Shown here: positions 1-6,411 of the stretch, one piece after another
How positions within the stretch are numbered: the first letter of the stretch is position 1
Layout: the number at the start of each line of letters is the position of its first letter
DNA from: Phycisphaerales bacterium
GTDB taxonomy: Bacteria > Planctomycetota > Phycisphaerae > Sedimentisphaerales > Anaerobacaceae
Assembly (NCBI GenBank): GCA_003533825.1
Contig: DQCG01000379.1
Span: 1-7,734 of the forward strand
Length of the DNA: 7,734 nt
Direction: 5' to 3'
Position numbers and translations under genes: made by a program
The notes under the pieces: model-generated
Database searches by the model: none
What the model was told of the DNA's origin: nothing
What the model saw: the letters and a program-made list of their open reading frames with translations, nothing else

Positions 1-2
1 TC

Positions 3-935
3 TATCGCCGGAGTCGAAGCCCCCATGTGCTCGTGCATGTTGATTCCCAATCGCAGGTGGCTCAACAGGAACAACGCCTCCTGCGAGCTGATTAGTTGGG
101 CGTTTTGCAGCAGTGCCATCGCGCGGGAGATTTTGTCGTCGAGGACATCGGACTGCTTGCTGAGCAGTTGCGACCTGGCGGCATTTTCGTATTCGATGAT
201 TTCGGGGATGATAGTCTTCTCGAATCGCGAGACAATTTCCGACTCCGAGACGCCGAGCGTCGCCTGGTTGGACAATTGATAAAGGTCGCTGGCGGCCTCG
301 GTCCCTTCGCCGAAAAGCCCGCGCACGGCGAGATTCATATCCTTTGCGGCGTTAAAGAACTTTTCGATCTGGCCGGTCATTTTCAAAGCCGGCAGATGAA
401 GCATTACCGAGACCCTGATACCCGTGCCCAGGTTCGTTGGGCAGGCCGTCAGGTACCCGTAACGGGGGCTGAAGGCGAAATCGACCTTTTTCTCTATCAT
501 ATCGTCGATGCGGTTTATCTGCTTGGCGCAGTCAGAAAGCTGGCAGCCCGCTTTTAAGACCTGGATTCGCAGGTGGTCCTCTTCGTTAATCATCGCCGTG
601 AAAAATTCACGCTCTGCAATGACAACTCCCCGCGGGCCTTTGCCGAAAGCGTGGTTCCGGCTGATAAGATGCCGTTCCACGAGGAAATGTTTGTTAAGAG
701 TCGGGGCTTTGTCCACGCTGACATAGAAGACTTTATCGCCAAGGTCGAGCGACATCATAATGTCCCTGAGCTTGTCGAGTATTTCAGATTTTTCGGCATT
801 CGAGCAGCGGCTCAGGAATTTATAGCCGGCCAGATTTCTCGCCAGGCGGATCCGAGAGGATATGACGGTATCTGCCAATGGCCCGGAGCCGTCAAACCAC
901 TCGTTTATATCATTGCTTATGTCAGTCAGTTTCAT
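3..935 (-). CDS. mcsB: McsB protein-arginine kinase, 3' end beyond window
   Basis: McsB phosphorylates arginine residues on proteins, marking them for the ClpCP protease. I translated 311 codons from ATG at 933-935, and the frame is still open at the left edge. Family members are about 350 to 360 residues, so roughly 40 to 50 are missing. The phosphagen-kinase-like catalytic domain is clear: SSRIRLARN at residues 26-34 (nucleotide-phosphate binding), NEEDHLRIQ at 117-125 (catalytic acidic residue region) and CPTNLGTGIR at 165-174 (the loop with the conserved cysteine). The visible C-terminal part, with LRLG near residue 296, matches the start of the helical dimerisation domain. The phosphoarginine-sensing pocket would lie off the window. 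The gene begins 29 bases after the mcsA stop. I see no good Shine-Dalgarno sequence there, so it may depend on coupling to mcsA. The plus-strand open frames opposite it are shadows. Confidence 0.95.
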   Translation of the reverse strand, partial: MKLTDISNDINEWFDGSGPLADTVISSRIRLARNLAGYKFLSRCSNAEKSEILDKLRDIMMSLDLGDKVFYVSVDKAPTLNKHFLVERHLISRNHAFGKGPRGVVIAEREFFTAMINEEDHLRIQVLKAGCQLSDCAKQINRIDDMIEKKVDFAFSPRYGYLTACPTNLGTGIRVSVMLHLPALKMTGQIEKFFNAAKDMNLAVRGLFGEGTEAASDLYQLSNQATLGVSESEIVSRFEKTIIPEIIEYENAARSQLLSKQSDVLDDKISRAMALLQNAQLISSQEALFLLSHLRLGINMHEHMGASTPAI

Positions 936-964
936 GTTCGTATCGCGTATTGCTTTTAGCGTAG

Positions 965-1462
965 TTATTTTTCTCTTTGTTTTATCTTGTCGCGCAATTC
1001 GGCGGCCAGCTCGTAATCTTCACATTGCACCGCCACTTCCAACTGCTGTCGCAGGTTCAGCAGCTCCATCTGCTTTTTCGTATTCCGGGGCGTCTTCAAA
1101 GGGATTTTGCCGCAGTGAGTTGTCTTGCCATCGTGCGCTTTTTCAATTAGGGCGAGAAGTGTTTTCTCAAAAACCTCATAATCACGCGGGCAGCCGAGTA
1201 CTCCTTCCTTTCGGAAATGTGCCAAGGTAAACCCGCAGTTCGGGCAGGCAAGCTTCTGCTCCGAAGGGCCGGAAAGCTCATCATCCGACGGCTGGACGGC
1301 CAGCAGATTGCTGAGCAGCTCGTTAATCGGGATATGACTCTTGACCGCGATGTCCTGCTCGATTGCACATTGCTCACAGATGTGCATTTCCGTGCGCACA
1401 CCATCGGCAATCTCCGTCAGGTGAATCGTCGCTTCGTTCTTGTTACAAATCTGACACTGCAT
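965..1462 (-). CDS. mcsA: McsA, zinc-knuckle activator of McsB (UvrB/UvrC motif protein)
   Basis: McsA is the zinc-binding partner and activator of the McsB arginine kinase, and in Firmicutes acts with McsB and CtsR/ClpC in protein quality control. The 165-residue product has cysteine pairs at C3/C6, C29/C32 and C73/C76. The fourth knuckle keeps C91 but has D94 where the second cysteine is normally found (GCPRDYEVF). A UVR motif with predicted coiled-coil character spans about residues 134-163. I chose ATG at 1460-1462, with AAGAG about 10 bases upstream. A TTG two codons further up (1466-1468) is possible but less likely. The gene heads an operon with mcsB and has a plausible sigma70-type promoter at 1548-1576. 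No ctsR gene is visible upstream, where queD and coaD lie instead. Confidence 0.93.
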   Translation of the reverse strand: MQCQICNKNEATIHLTEIADGVRTEMHICEQCAIEQDIAVKSHIPINELLSNLLAVQPSDDELSGPSEQKLACPNCGFTLAHFRKEGVLGCPRDYEVFEKTLLALIEKAHDGKTTHCGKIPLKTPRNTKKQMELLNLRQQLEVAVQCEDYELAAELRDKIKQREK

Positions 1463-1547
1463 AACCAATTTAACTCTTGAATATCTGCCTCTACATGCAT
1501 GCTATTGAAAGCATTCTGCCTGAGTGGGTCAATCGCCACCATCAATC

Positions 1548-1576
1548 ATTATAAACAATAAAAGAAAATTGCACAA
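1548..1576 (-). promoter_or_regulatory. Probable sigma70-type promoter for mcsA-mcsB
   Basis: Read on the minus strand, TTGTGC (plus positions 1571-1576) and a perfect TATAAT (1548-1553) are separated by exactly 17 bases. The -35 box matches the consensus only in TTG, but the -10 box is ideal. Transcription would start near 1541 and leave a leader of about 80 bases before the mcsA ATG. The leader contains a short inverted repeat, ATGCT-N6-AGCAT, at 1499-1514. I cannot say whether it binds a regulator. I found no CIRCE element. Confidence 0.5.
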
Positions 1577-1584
1577 TAGGTATC

Positions 1585-1607
1585 AAAATAAAAACACCGG
1601 AATCCAG
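1585..1607 (-). terminator. Weak candidate terminator downstream of the queD-like gene
   Basis: On the minus strand CTGG-ATT-CCGG (plus 1597-1607) can form a 4-bp stem that includes one G-T wobble. It is followed, after TG, by a T-rich run (TTTTTATTTT). The stem is short and the call is tentative. Its position, after the QueD-like gene and just before the mcsA promoter, is what one would expect of an operon boundary. Confidence 0.25.
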
Positions 1608-1652
1608 CAAAAATAATCGACAAATTCAGTACTCCACTCAAGGCCGATTTTT

Positions 1653-2018
1653 CTATTCGCGGAACTTTGCCGAGCAGCCCGGCTCCTCGACGACCCTGAT
1701 ACTTCGCAGTTTTACGCCCTCGTGCAGCTCATTTCGGAGTTTATCATAGATATATTTGGCTACGTTCTCGGCAGATGGGTTGTTTTGCTGAAAATAGCTA
1801 ATATTATCCAACGCCGTATTATCGAAGCCGGCAACCGTTTTATCGACCATTGCCTTAAGTGTATGGAAGTCCATCACAACTCCCATATTATTCAGCTTTT
1901 CACTGCTGAGACTGGCGGTAACCACCCAGTCATGGTTGTGAACAGGCTCCTTAGAACCGTCCGGCAGGGTTAACTGGTGCGACGCCTGAAAGTGGGTCTC
2001 GACACTGATTGTAAACAT
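1653..2018 (-). CDS. QueD/6-pyruvoyl-tetrahydropterin synthase-like protein with altered active site
   Basis: This is a 121-residue member of the PTPS/QueD fold family (COG0720). QueD makes 6-carboxytetrahydropterin from dihydroneopterin triphosphate for queuosine-type deazaguanines. The zinc histidines are visible: H14 (ASHQL), H27 and H29 (VHNHDW). The substrate-anchoring glutamate region near E111/E112 is present, as is the PSAEN motif at 81-85. However, the family cysteine four residues before the HxH is K23, and the usual Asp-His dyad reads D66-N67. The canonical triad is therefore missing two members, and queuosine synthesis should not be assumed. I chose ATG at 2016-2018 because GAGG lies 6 bases upstream; a GTG start at 2051 would add 11 unlikely residues. 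The stop is TAG. The gene follows coaD after 58 bases and may be co-transcribed with it. No other queuosine gene is visible here. Confidence 0.85.
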   Translation of the reverse strand: MFTISVETHFQASHQLTLPDGSKEPVHNHDWVVTASLSSEKLNNMGVVMDFHTLKAMVDKTVAGFDNTALDNISYFQQNNPSAENVAKYIYDKLRNELHEGVKLRSIRVVEEPGCSAKFRE

Positions 2019-2076
2019 TTTAATCCTCGATACCCGTCGAGTATCCGGCACCTAAAGTTGAAAATCTCTTATGATT

Positions 2077-2571
2077 CTATTTATTAAGTCGCTTTTTCAA
2101 ACGTTCGTAAATACTTTTCGGAATCAAATTCGACAAATCCCCGCCCAGGGAAGCAATCTCACGAATCAGCGTCGAGCTGGTGAATCCGTACTGCTCGCTG
2201 GTCATAATAAAGACCGTTTCTATGCCAGCTACGGCCCGGTTGGTCATGGCAAGCTGGAATTCATATTGGACGTCGGTAAGGCTTCGCAGACCCCGAAGGA
2301 TAACATCGGCCTCCTTACCGGCGGCGTATTCGACCGTCAATCCATCGAAACTTTCCACCGAAACGCCGGGCATCTTTTGTTTATCGATGAGTTCCGATAT
2401 CATCTCCACACGCTCTTTAGGCGTGAAGAGCTGGTTCTTGATGGGGCTTCGACCGACGGCTATGATAAGCTCATCGAACAGCTTCATGCCTCGATTGATA
2501 ACATCGAGATGCCCGTTAGTAATCGGGTCGAAAGAGCCCGGAAAAATCGCTCTGACATACTTTTTAGCCAT
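2077..2571 (-). CDS. coaD: Phosphopantetheine adenylyltransferase
   Basis: CoaD transfers an adenylyl group from ATP to 4'-phosphopantetheine to form dephospho-CoA, the penultimate step of coenzyme A synthesis, in the cytoplasm. The 164-residue product matches the usual bacterial length of about 160. Signature motifs are complete: PGSFDPITNGH at residues 11-21 with the nucleotidyltransferase T/HxGH-type motif ending at H21, RGLRSLTD at 93-100, and SSTLIRE at 132-138 followed by the GGDLS segment near 143. I prefer ATG at 2569-2571, because AAGG sits 7 bases before it. An in-frame ATG at 2575-2577 is nearly on top of that ribosome site. The gene begins 39 bases after the hicA stop and lies upstream of the QueD-like gene. 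It may be transcribed from its own -10 element at 2599-2604 or by run-on from hicBA. Confidence 0.97.
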   Translation of the reverse strand: MAKKYVRAIFPGSFDPITNGHLDVINRGMKLFDELIIAVGRSPIKNQLFTPKERVEMISELIDKQKMPGVSVESFDGLTVEYAAGKEADVILRGLRSLTDVQYEFQLAMTNRAVAGIETVFIMTSEQYGFTSSTLIREIASLGGDLSNLIPKSIYERLKKRLNK

Positions 2572-2598
2572 TATCATACCTTTATAAAACAGGCAGCT

Positions 2599-2604
2599 AT
2601 TATA
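2599..2604 (-). promoter_or_regulatory. Possible -10 element for coaD
   Basis: The minus strand reads TATAAT in the 39-base gap between hicA and coaD. Transcription would start about 20 bases before the coaD ATG. No -35 box resembling TTGACA is found 16 to 18 bases upstream and there is no extended -10 TG. The call rests on the -10 match alone in AT-rich DNA. Confidence 0.3.
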
Positions 2605-2610
2605 TAAATG

Positions 2611-2790
2611 TTACTCTGCATTCAGGCTTTTTAAGATTTTTTGGGCCAGAGGTTCTTTTATTTCAGTGTGGCGGGGTACGGCCTCTATAACTCCCGTTTT
2701 CGGATTTATCCAGAGTGAATGTGATGAGCCTTCTCTTTTCAAGAAACAGCCTGCAATCCTGAGTCTTTTTTCTAACTGTCTTCTTTTCAT
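2611..2790 (-). CDS. hicA: HicA-family mRNA interferase toxin
   Basis: HicA toxins are small double-stranded-RNA-binding-fold proteins that cleave mRNA and are neutralised by HicB. I translated 59 residues from ATG at 2788-2790 to TAA at 2611-2613. The sequence has the hallmarks of the family: start MKRRQLEKRL, GCFLKREGSSHSLW at residues 14-27 with the catalytic histidine at H24, a PKTG turn at 30-33, and the VPRHTEIK segment at 38-45. The length is typical of HicA (about 55 to 85). Its start codon overlaps the hicB stop as TAATG, so translation is coupled to the antitoxin. No residue needed for activity seems to be missing. Confidence 0.9.
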   Translation of the reverse strand: MKRRQLEKRLRIAGCFLKREGSSHSLWINPKTGVIEAVPRHTEIKEPLAQKILKSLNAE

Positions 2791-3005
2791 TAGATCGCAA
2801 TTATTTCCTGAATTGCATCGTCAGGCAAGCCTCGTCGAATATCCTCAAGTCGATCTTCAAGTATAAGAATTATCGCATTTTTGAGACTTTCTTTTGCCTG
2901 TTCGATTGTTTCTCCCTGGCCGTTTGCTCCCGGAATCTCCGGACATACGGCCCAATAGCCTCCTTCCGGAGCATTTTCAATGATTGCCGTAAACTCACCT
3001 TTCAT
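2790..3005 (-). CDS. hicB: HicB-family antitoxin (short form)
   Basis: This 71-residue protein has the HicB partial RNase-H fold: a strand pattern beginning MKGEFTAIIE, then GGYWAVCPEIPGANGQGETIEQAKESL at about residues 15-41, which is the family signature. A short helical tail follows. It lacks the C-terminal helix-turn-helix or ribbon-helix-helix DNA-binding domain of longer HicB proteins, so it probably cannot repress its own promoter by itself. I chose ATG at 3003-3005, preceded by GAGGG with a 7-base gap. The longer frame would begin at 3032 without support. hicB lies upstream of hicA and overlaps it by one base. This antitoxin-first order is the reverse of the classic hicAB order. Confidence 0.9.
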   Translation of the reverse strand: MKGEFTAIIENAPEGGYWAVCPEIPGANGQGETIEQAKESLKNAIILILEDRLEDIRRGLPDDAIQEIIAI

Positions 3006-3090
3006 AATATGTCCCTCTGTCGTGCCAAACACCCAAGCATATTAAGGCTGTCTAATACCTTGCGATTGTTGTCCTTGCCTTGCTTGAGTA

Positions 3091-3119
3091 AGGTTATCAA
3101 ATAGTGTGGTGATTGTCAA
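3091..3119 (-). promoter_or_regulatory. Probable sigma70-type promoter for hicBA
   Basis: Read on the minus strand, a perfect TTGACA (plus 3114-3119) is followed 17 bases later by TAACCT (3091-3096), which is preceded by TGA and so forms an extended -10. The -10 hexamer itself matches only three of six consensus bases. The leader to the hicB ATG would be about 80 bases and includes tandem CTTGC copies around 3074-3084. Confidence 0.45.
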
Positions 3120-3179
3120 TTTTATTTTTATATTGCACTGCGCAGCCAAAGATCTCGCCAAGTGTATAATCGTTGGATC

Positions 3180-5225
3180 TTATTTCAGCCATTTATCGAG
3201 CCAGGCGATTACGGTTTCGTGCCACAGGATGGAATTTGCCGGTTTCAGGACCCAGTGGTTTTCGTCAGGGAAGTAGAGCAGCTTGCTGGGAATTCCCCGC
3301 CGCTGAAGGGCATTGAACGTACCCAGTCCCTGGGTATCGGCCACGCGAAAGTCCTGCGCTCCGTGGATTACGAGCATGGGAGTTTTCCAGTTCTTGACGA
3401 AGTTGACCGGATTGTGTTTTTCATAGCTTTCAGGATTATCCCACGGCGTACCGACACGATCCCACTCGGGGAACCACAGCTCTTCGGTATCGTAATAAGC
3501 CATGCGTTCGCAAAGGTTGCCGTCGTGGTTAACAAGACAGCGGAAGCGATCGGGCCAGTTACCTGCTATCCAGTTAATCATATAGCCGCCGAACGAAGCC
3601 CCGAGAGCCCCCACCCTTTCGCTGTCCATCCAGGGATAACGCTCCAAAGCTGCAGCCAGCCCTTTTTGTAAATCTTCCAAAGGCTTGCCGCCCCAGTCGG
3701 CCCGGATCGAATCACAAAAGGCCTGCCCGTAACCGGTGGAGCCGTGGAAATCGACCATGACCGCTGCGTATCCCGCCCCGGCATAGGCCTGCGGATTCCA
3801 GCGATAGTGAAAAGAGTTACCGAACGAACCCTGTGGGCCCCCGTGGATAAGAAAAGCGACCGGATATTTCCTGCCGGGATCGAAATCTATAGGCTTGACC
3901 ACGTAGCAATAGACGGTTTCATCGTTCCACCCGGCAAAGGTGAACTGCTCGTATTGCCCCATGCGGGCGGCGGTGATTTTCTCCGAGTTTATTTTAGTGA
4001 TTTGCCGTACATCGCCACCATCAGGATTTACCGAGTACAATTCGACCGGAGAGCTTAGATTAGACAGGCCGTAAATAATTCTTCGCCCTGCGATTGCAGG
4101 TGAACCGGCTCTGCCATCTTTCACAATGGTCCGGGCTGCGCCGGTTTTTACATCGATAGCAAACAGGGATCTCTGGCCTGTGTTGGCTGCGGTGGTATAA
4201 ATGGTATTTCCATCCGGCGAGAAGCAAATGGACGATGGGCTACGATCCCAGTCTTCGGTCAGGACCCGCTCCAGATTGCCGGGCCAGCGGCGAAGGATAA
4301 TGCGGAATCGGTCGGATTCGTAGCCGGGCCGAGCCATAGCGAGGTAAGCCAAAGTCTTGCCGTCGGGCGAAAATACGGGATTCGTATCCCATGCCTGGTT
4401 TTTCTCGGTCAGACATTTCGGTGGCTGCGAGCCGTCAACGGACGCCAGGTACAGGTCAAAGTCCGTTGACCAGGGCTCTTCGGCACCCACATCGCGTGCG
4501 GTGAAAATTACGGCCCCGCCATCGGGAGTGAATGTCATCTCTTCCGGACCGCCGAACGGTTTGGACGGGGTGTCGGCATCCATATCACGCATCACATCCA
4601 CGGCTTTGCCACCCGCCGCCGACATCACGAACAAATGCGAACGCCGGCCGTCCTTCCATGTGTCCCAGTGCCGCACGAAGATGCTTTCGTAGATTCGTCC
4701 GCTGGTTTTACTTTTCTCGATTTCATCGAGCCTGTCTTTTGTTTCGCCCGGCGTTTTGCAGTCCGGAAATACTTCCATCGTAAAAGCAATGTGCCGCCCA
4801 TCAGGGGCGACAATTAGATTTCCCACATCAAAAGGCTGCTCGGTCACCTGCTCGGCCTCCCCGCCGTCAATCGCGATACGCCAGACCTGTGAAGAATCCG
4901 AGCGGGCCGATACGAACCATATCGATTTGCCGTCCGGCGACCAGCGGGGATTCGAATCCGCCGCGTTATGGGATGTCAATCGGCGAAGGCCGGTACCATC
5001 GGCACCAATCAGCCAGAGATCGGTTCGCCCCTTGTTTTCTTCGAGATCGGTCCTGCGCAGAACGAAAACAATCCAATTGCCGTCCGGTGAGACCTGATGG
5101 TCGGAAAGCCTATCCATCGCGAGCATATCGTGGATGGAAAACGGATGAGTCGGCCCGGAACCGGCCGCAACAACGGAACCGGCACACACACACAAAATAA
5201 ATAATAATGAAGGCATTAAACGCAT
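3180..5225 (-). CDS. Secreted S9-family (DPP5-like) dipeptidyl/oligopeptidase
   Basis: This is a 681-residue serine peptidase of the prolyl-oligopeptidase family S9, S9C/DPP5-like. Such enzymes release dipeptides or acylated residues from short peptides in the periplasm. It starts with a Sec signal peptide: basic R2, a hydrophobic core at about 5-15, and a likely cleavage site after SVVA at residue 20. A lipoprotein site is not convincing. Residues 25-430 form a beta-propeller with PDG repeats near 47, 97, 141, 234, 287, 337 and 401 (PD40/TolB-like). Residues 440-681 form an alpha/beta-hydrolase with HGGPQGS at 461-467 (oxyanion region), nucleophile S544 in GASFGGYM, D625 in HGAQDFRV and H657 in DENHW. 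The catalytic triad is complete. ATG at 5223-5225 has an excellent AAGGAG site; a GTG at 5246 is less likely. The end TEELWFPEWD...LLYFPDENHW is very like DPP5. It seems to be a single-gene unit. Confidence 0.95.
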   Translation of the reverse strand: MRLMPSLLFILCVCAGSVVAAGSGPTHPFSIHDMLAMDRLSDHQVSPDGNWIVFVLRRTDLEENKGRTDLWLIGADGTGLRRLTSHNAADSNPRWSPDGKSIWFVSARSDSSQVWRIAIDGGEAEQVTEQPFDVGNLIVAPDGRHIAFTMEVFPDCKTPGETKDRLDEIEKSKTSGRIYESIFVRHWDTWKDGRRSHLFVMSAAGGKAVDVMRDMDADTPSKPFGGPEEMTFTPDGGAVIFTARDVGAEEPWSTDFDLYLASVDGSQPPKCLTEKNQAWDTNPVFSPDGKTLAYLAMARPGYESDRFRIILRRWPGNLERVLTEDWDRSPSSICFSPDGNTIYTTAANTGQRSLFAIDVKTGAARTIVKDGRAGSPAIAGRRIIYGLSNLSSPVELYSVNPDGGDVRQITKINSEKITAARMGQYEQFTFAGWNDETVYCYVVKPIDFDPGRKYPVAFLIHGGPQGSFGNSFHYRWNPQAYAGAGYAAVMVDFHGSTGYGQAFCDSIRADWGGKPLEDLQKGLAAALERYPWMDSERVGALGASFGGYMINWIAGNWPDRFRCLVNHDGNLCERMAYYDTEELWFPEWDRVGTPWDNPESYEKHNPVNFVKNWKTPMLVIHGAQDFRVADTQGLGTFNALQRRGIPSKLLYFPDENHWVLKPANSILWHETVIAWLDKWLK

Positions 5226-5246
5226 AATTCTCTCCTTACCCGGCAC

Positions 5247-5625
5247 AGCCGGAATTGAAAAAGAGATTCTCAGAGATATTTTGGGCTACTATAGGTGGAA
5301 TATGCCATTCTCTATGAAGCGCCAAATCCAAAACAGTCCTCACCTAGTGAACATGCGTGGGGCGAAGCTGAAAACTAACAGTTTTGATCGTGGGCTATTG
5401 GGCAACACGACCCTAAGCGCATCCCACAGAACAGACAGTGCCTGCCAGCCTATTTCTTGCACAGAGTTTCTTCTATCTTGGGAAGCTGCGTGCTCACATA
5501 CAACTTGACATGGAGATGAGTGCACTCGCCGCCAATTCTGAGAGAAACTTGCCACCCAGAAAACCCGGATTGCTGACAAACAAAACAAAAGAAAGACAGC
5601 AGCTTTTTCAACAGCCCCACTGTCC
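5247..5625. other. Gene-poor spacer upstream of the S9 peptidase
   Basis: I see no protein I recognise in these roughly 380 bases. A 98-residue minus-strand frame (5340-5636) has no family motif, overlaps the end of the deoxyribosyltransferase-like gene and has a low-complexity start. A TATAGT on the minus strand (plus 5288-5293) could be the -10 of the S9 gene, but no matching -35 is present. The right end holds the terminator described separately. The region might contain a decayed insertion-sequence remnant, because a tract at 5603-5618 resembles insertion-sequence ends, but that is a guess. Confidence 0.4.
5581..5624 (-). terminator. Rho-independent terminator of the nucleotidyltransferase cassette
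   Basis: On the minus strand GACAGTGG (plus 5617-5624) pairs with CTGCTGTC (5595-5602) in an 8-bp stem with two G-T wobbles and a 14-base loop. The stem is followed directly by a T-rich tract (TTTCTTTTGTTTTG, plus 5581-5594). It begins one base after the TAG stop at 5626. It would end transcripts coming from 5626-7449 and so marks that block as its own unit. Confidence 0.5.
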
Positions 5626-6003
5626 CTATTTTTCAAACTCCTTGAGAATCTCTTCGAGACTATCTACCTTCTTAACTAAAGGATGATGGAAAAACATTGT
5701 CCGGCTTTCCACATTTGTCACGACGCGAACGGGTACTCCAGAGCCAATTGCTATCCCGAGTTCAACGTACATTCCAACCCCCCGGTCATGTGATAGAACA
5801 ATGAGCACATCAGCATCCTTAACACCGCGACTTTCTTTAACCGCAGCTTCTCGGGAAGCCGCGGCGTTCTCATCATAAGGCCTGAGATGATCAATTGTCG
5901 TCCAGTCGAAAGTGATTTCATGCCCCGCCGCTCGTAGCGCCTTCATCGCTGCTCTAACATCCCCCTCCACACCAACTTTACCAGATACAAAGAACTTCAT
6001 CAT
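5626..6003 (-). CDS. Nucleoside 2-deoxyribosyltransferase-like (NDT/TIR-like fold) protein
   Basis: The 125-residue protein looks like a single Rossmann-like domain of the nucleoside 2-deoxyribosyltransferase superfamily, which cleaves N-glycosidic bonds and is structurally close to TIR and MazG-associated nucleotide-processing folds. Visible support: strand MKFFVSGKVG at 2-11, helix GDVRAAMKALRAAGHEI at 14-30, KDADVLIVL at 62-70 with conserved D65, and the diagnostic GMYVELGIAIGSGVPV at 77-92, where E81 sits where the catalytic glutamate normally lies. The length is short but complete for such one-domain proteins. ATG ATG at 5998-6003 with AGG 7 bases upstream supports the start. It is the last gene of the block and ends at a likely terminator. 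Whether it acts on nucleosides, NAD or neither cannot be told from sequence. I have no gene name. Confidence 0.7.
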   Translation of the reverse strand: MMKFFVSGKVGVEGDVRAAMKALRAAGHEITFDWTTIDHLRPYDENAAASREAAVKESRGVKDADVLIVLSHDRGVGMYVELGIAIGSGVPVRVVTNVESRTMFFHHPLVKKVDSLEEILKEFEK

Positions 6004-6052
6004 GTATTAACCTAAGTCTGAGACTCAATTTCTCTTGTGTGTTTACAAGATG

Positions 6053-6394
6053 TCACTTAGCGATTGCCTTACGTATCCGCCTAGCTTTCTCTTCCATCTG
6101 GGAGTCTCCGGAATTCTCTAAGTTCTCCGCAAGCGCGATCAAACTCTCCATGATGTCTTCTGAAGAAGCAGAAAACGTGCCTTCCTCCTGCTCATTCTCC
6201 AAAGCCTCCACTAGAACATTAGTATAGTTCGCCAGCAATGCTTTGGGAATCATATCTGGATATTTACATAGACGAATCAGTCTTTTTGATAATTGGCGTT
6301 CCAGTTCTTTTGTTCCATATAGCCATCTTTGCATCATGGGGTCTGATTGTGAGGCTTTCTCCATAGATGCGGTAAATTCTTTCAGATGAGTCAT
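6053..6394 (-). CDS. Small charged helical protein, unknown function
   Basis: I do not recognise a family. The 113-residue product seems almost wholly helical, with no signal peptide or membrane segment. A basic middle (KELERQLSKRLIRLCK at about 29-44) contrasts with an acidic segment (ENEQEEGTFSASSEDIMESL at about 66-85) and a basic end (EEKARRIRKAIAK). There are no catalytic motifs or zinc ligands. Gene quality is good: ATG at 6392-6394 with a perfect GGAGGT 8 bases upstream, and a TGA stop. It follows the nucleotidyltransferase region after 17 bases and precedes the deoxyribosyltransferase-like gene by 49 bases. It is probably co-transcribed and could be a partner or regulatory subunit of either. 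That role is inference from position only. Confidence 0.7.
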   Translation of the reverse strand: MTHLKEFTASMEKASQSDPMMQRWLYGTKELERQLSKRLIRLCKYPDMIPKALLANYTNVLVEALENEQEEGTFSASSEDIMESLIALAENLENSGDSQMEEKARRIRKAIAK

Positions 6395-6411
6395 TGTCTA
6401 TTACCTCCATA

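Noticed and set aside
25..959. Several plus-strand open frames (for example 96-557 and 573-959).
   Set aside because: They lie opposite mcsB, whose frame carries unmistakable kinase motifs, and they show no family signature.
1499..1514. Inverted repeat ATGCT-N6-AGCAT in the mcsA leader as a defined operator.
   Set aside because: Five base pairs are too few to call an operator without comparative data. It does not match CIRCE, and I know no CtsR site like it.
3134..3153. Palindrome CTGCGCAG downstream of the S9 gene as a terminator.
   Set aside because: The perfect part has no loop and there is no T-tract placed immediately after it, so it does not form a usual terminator hairpin.
5340..5636. 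A 98-residue minus-strand frame upstream of the S9 peptidase.
   Set aside because: No motif is recognisable, it overlaps the deoxyribosyltransferase-like gene and the terminator, and it has no good ribosome site. It might be decayed DNA but I cannot support a gene.
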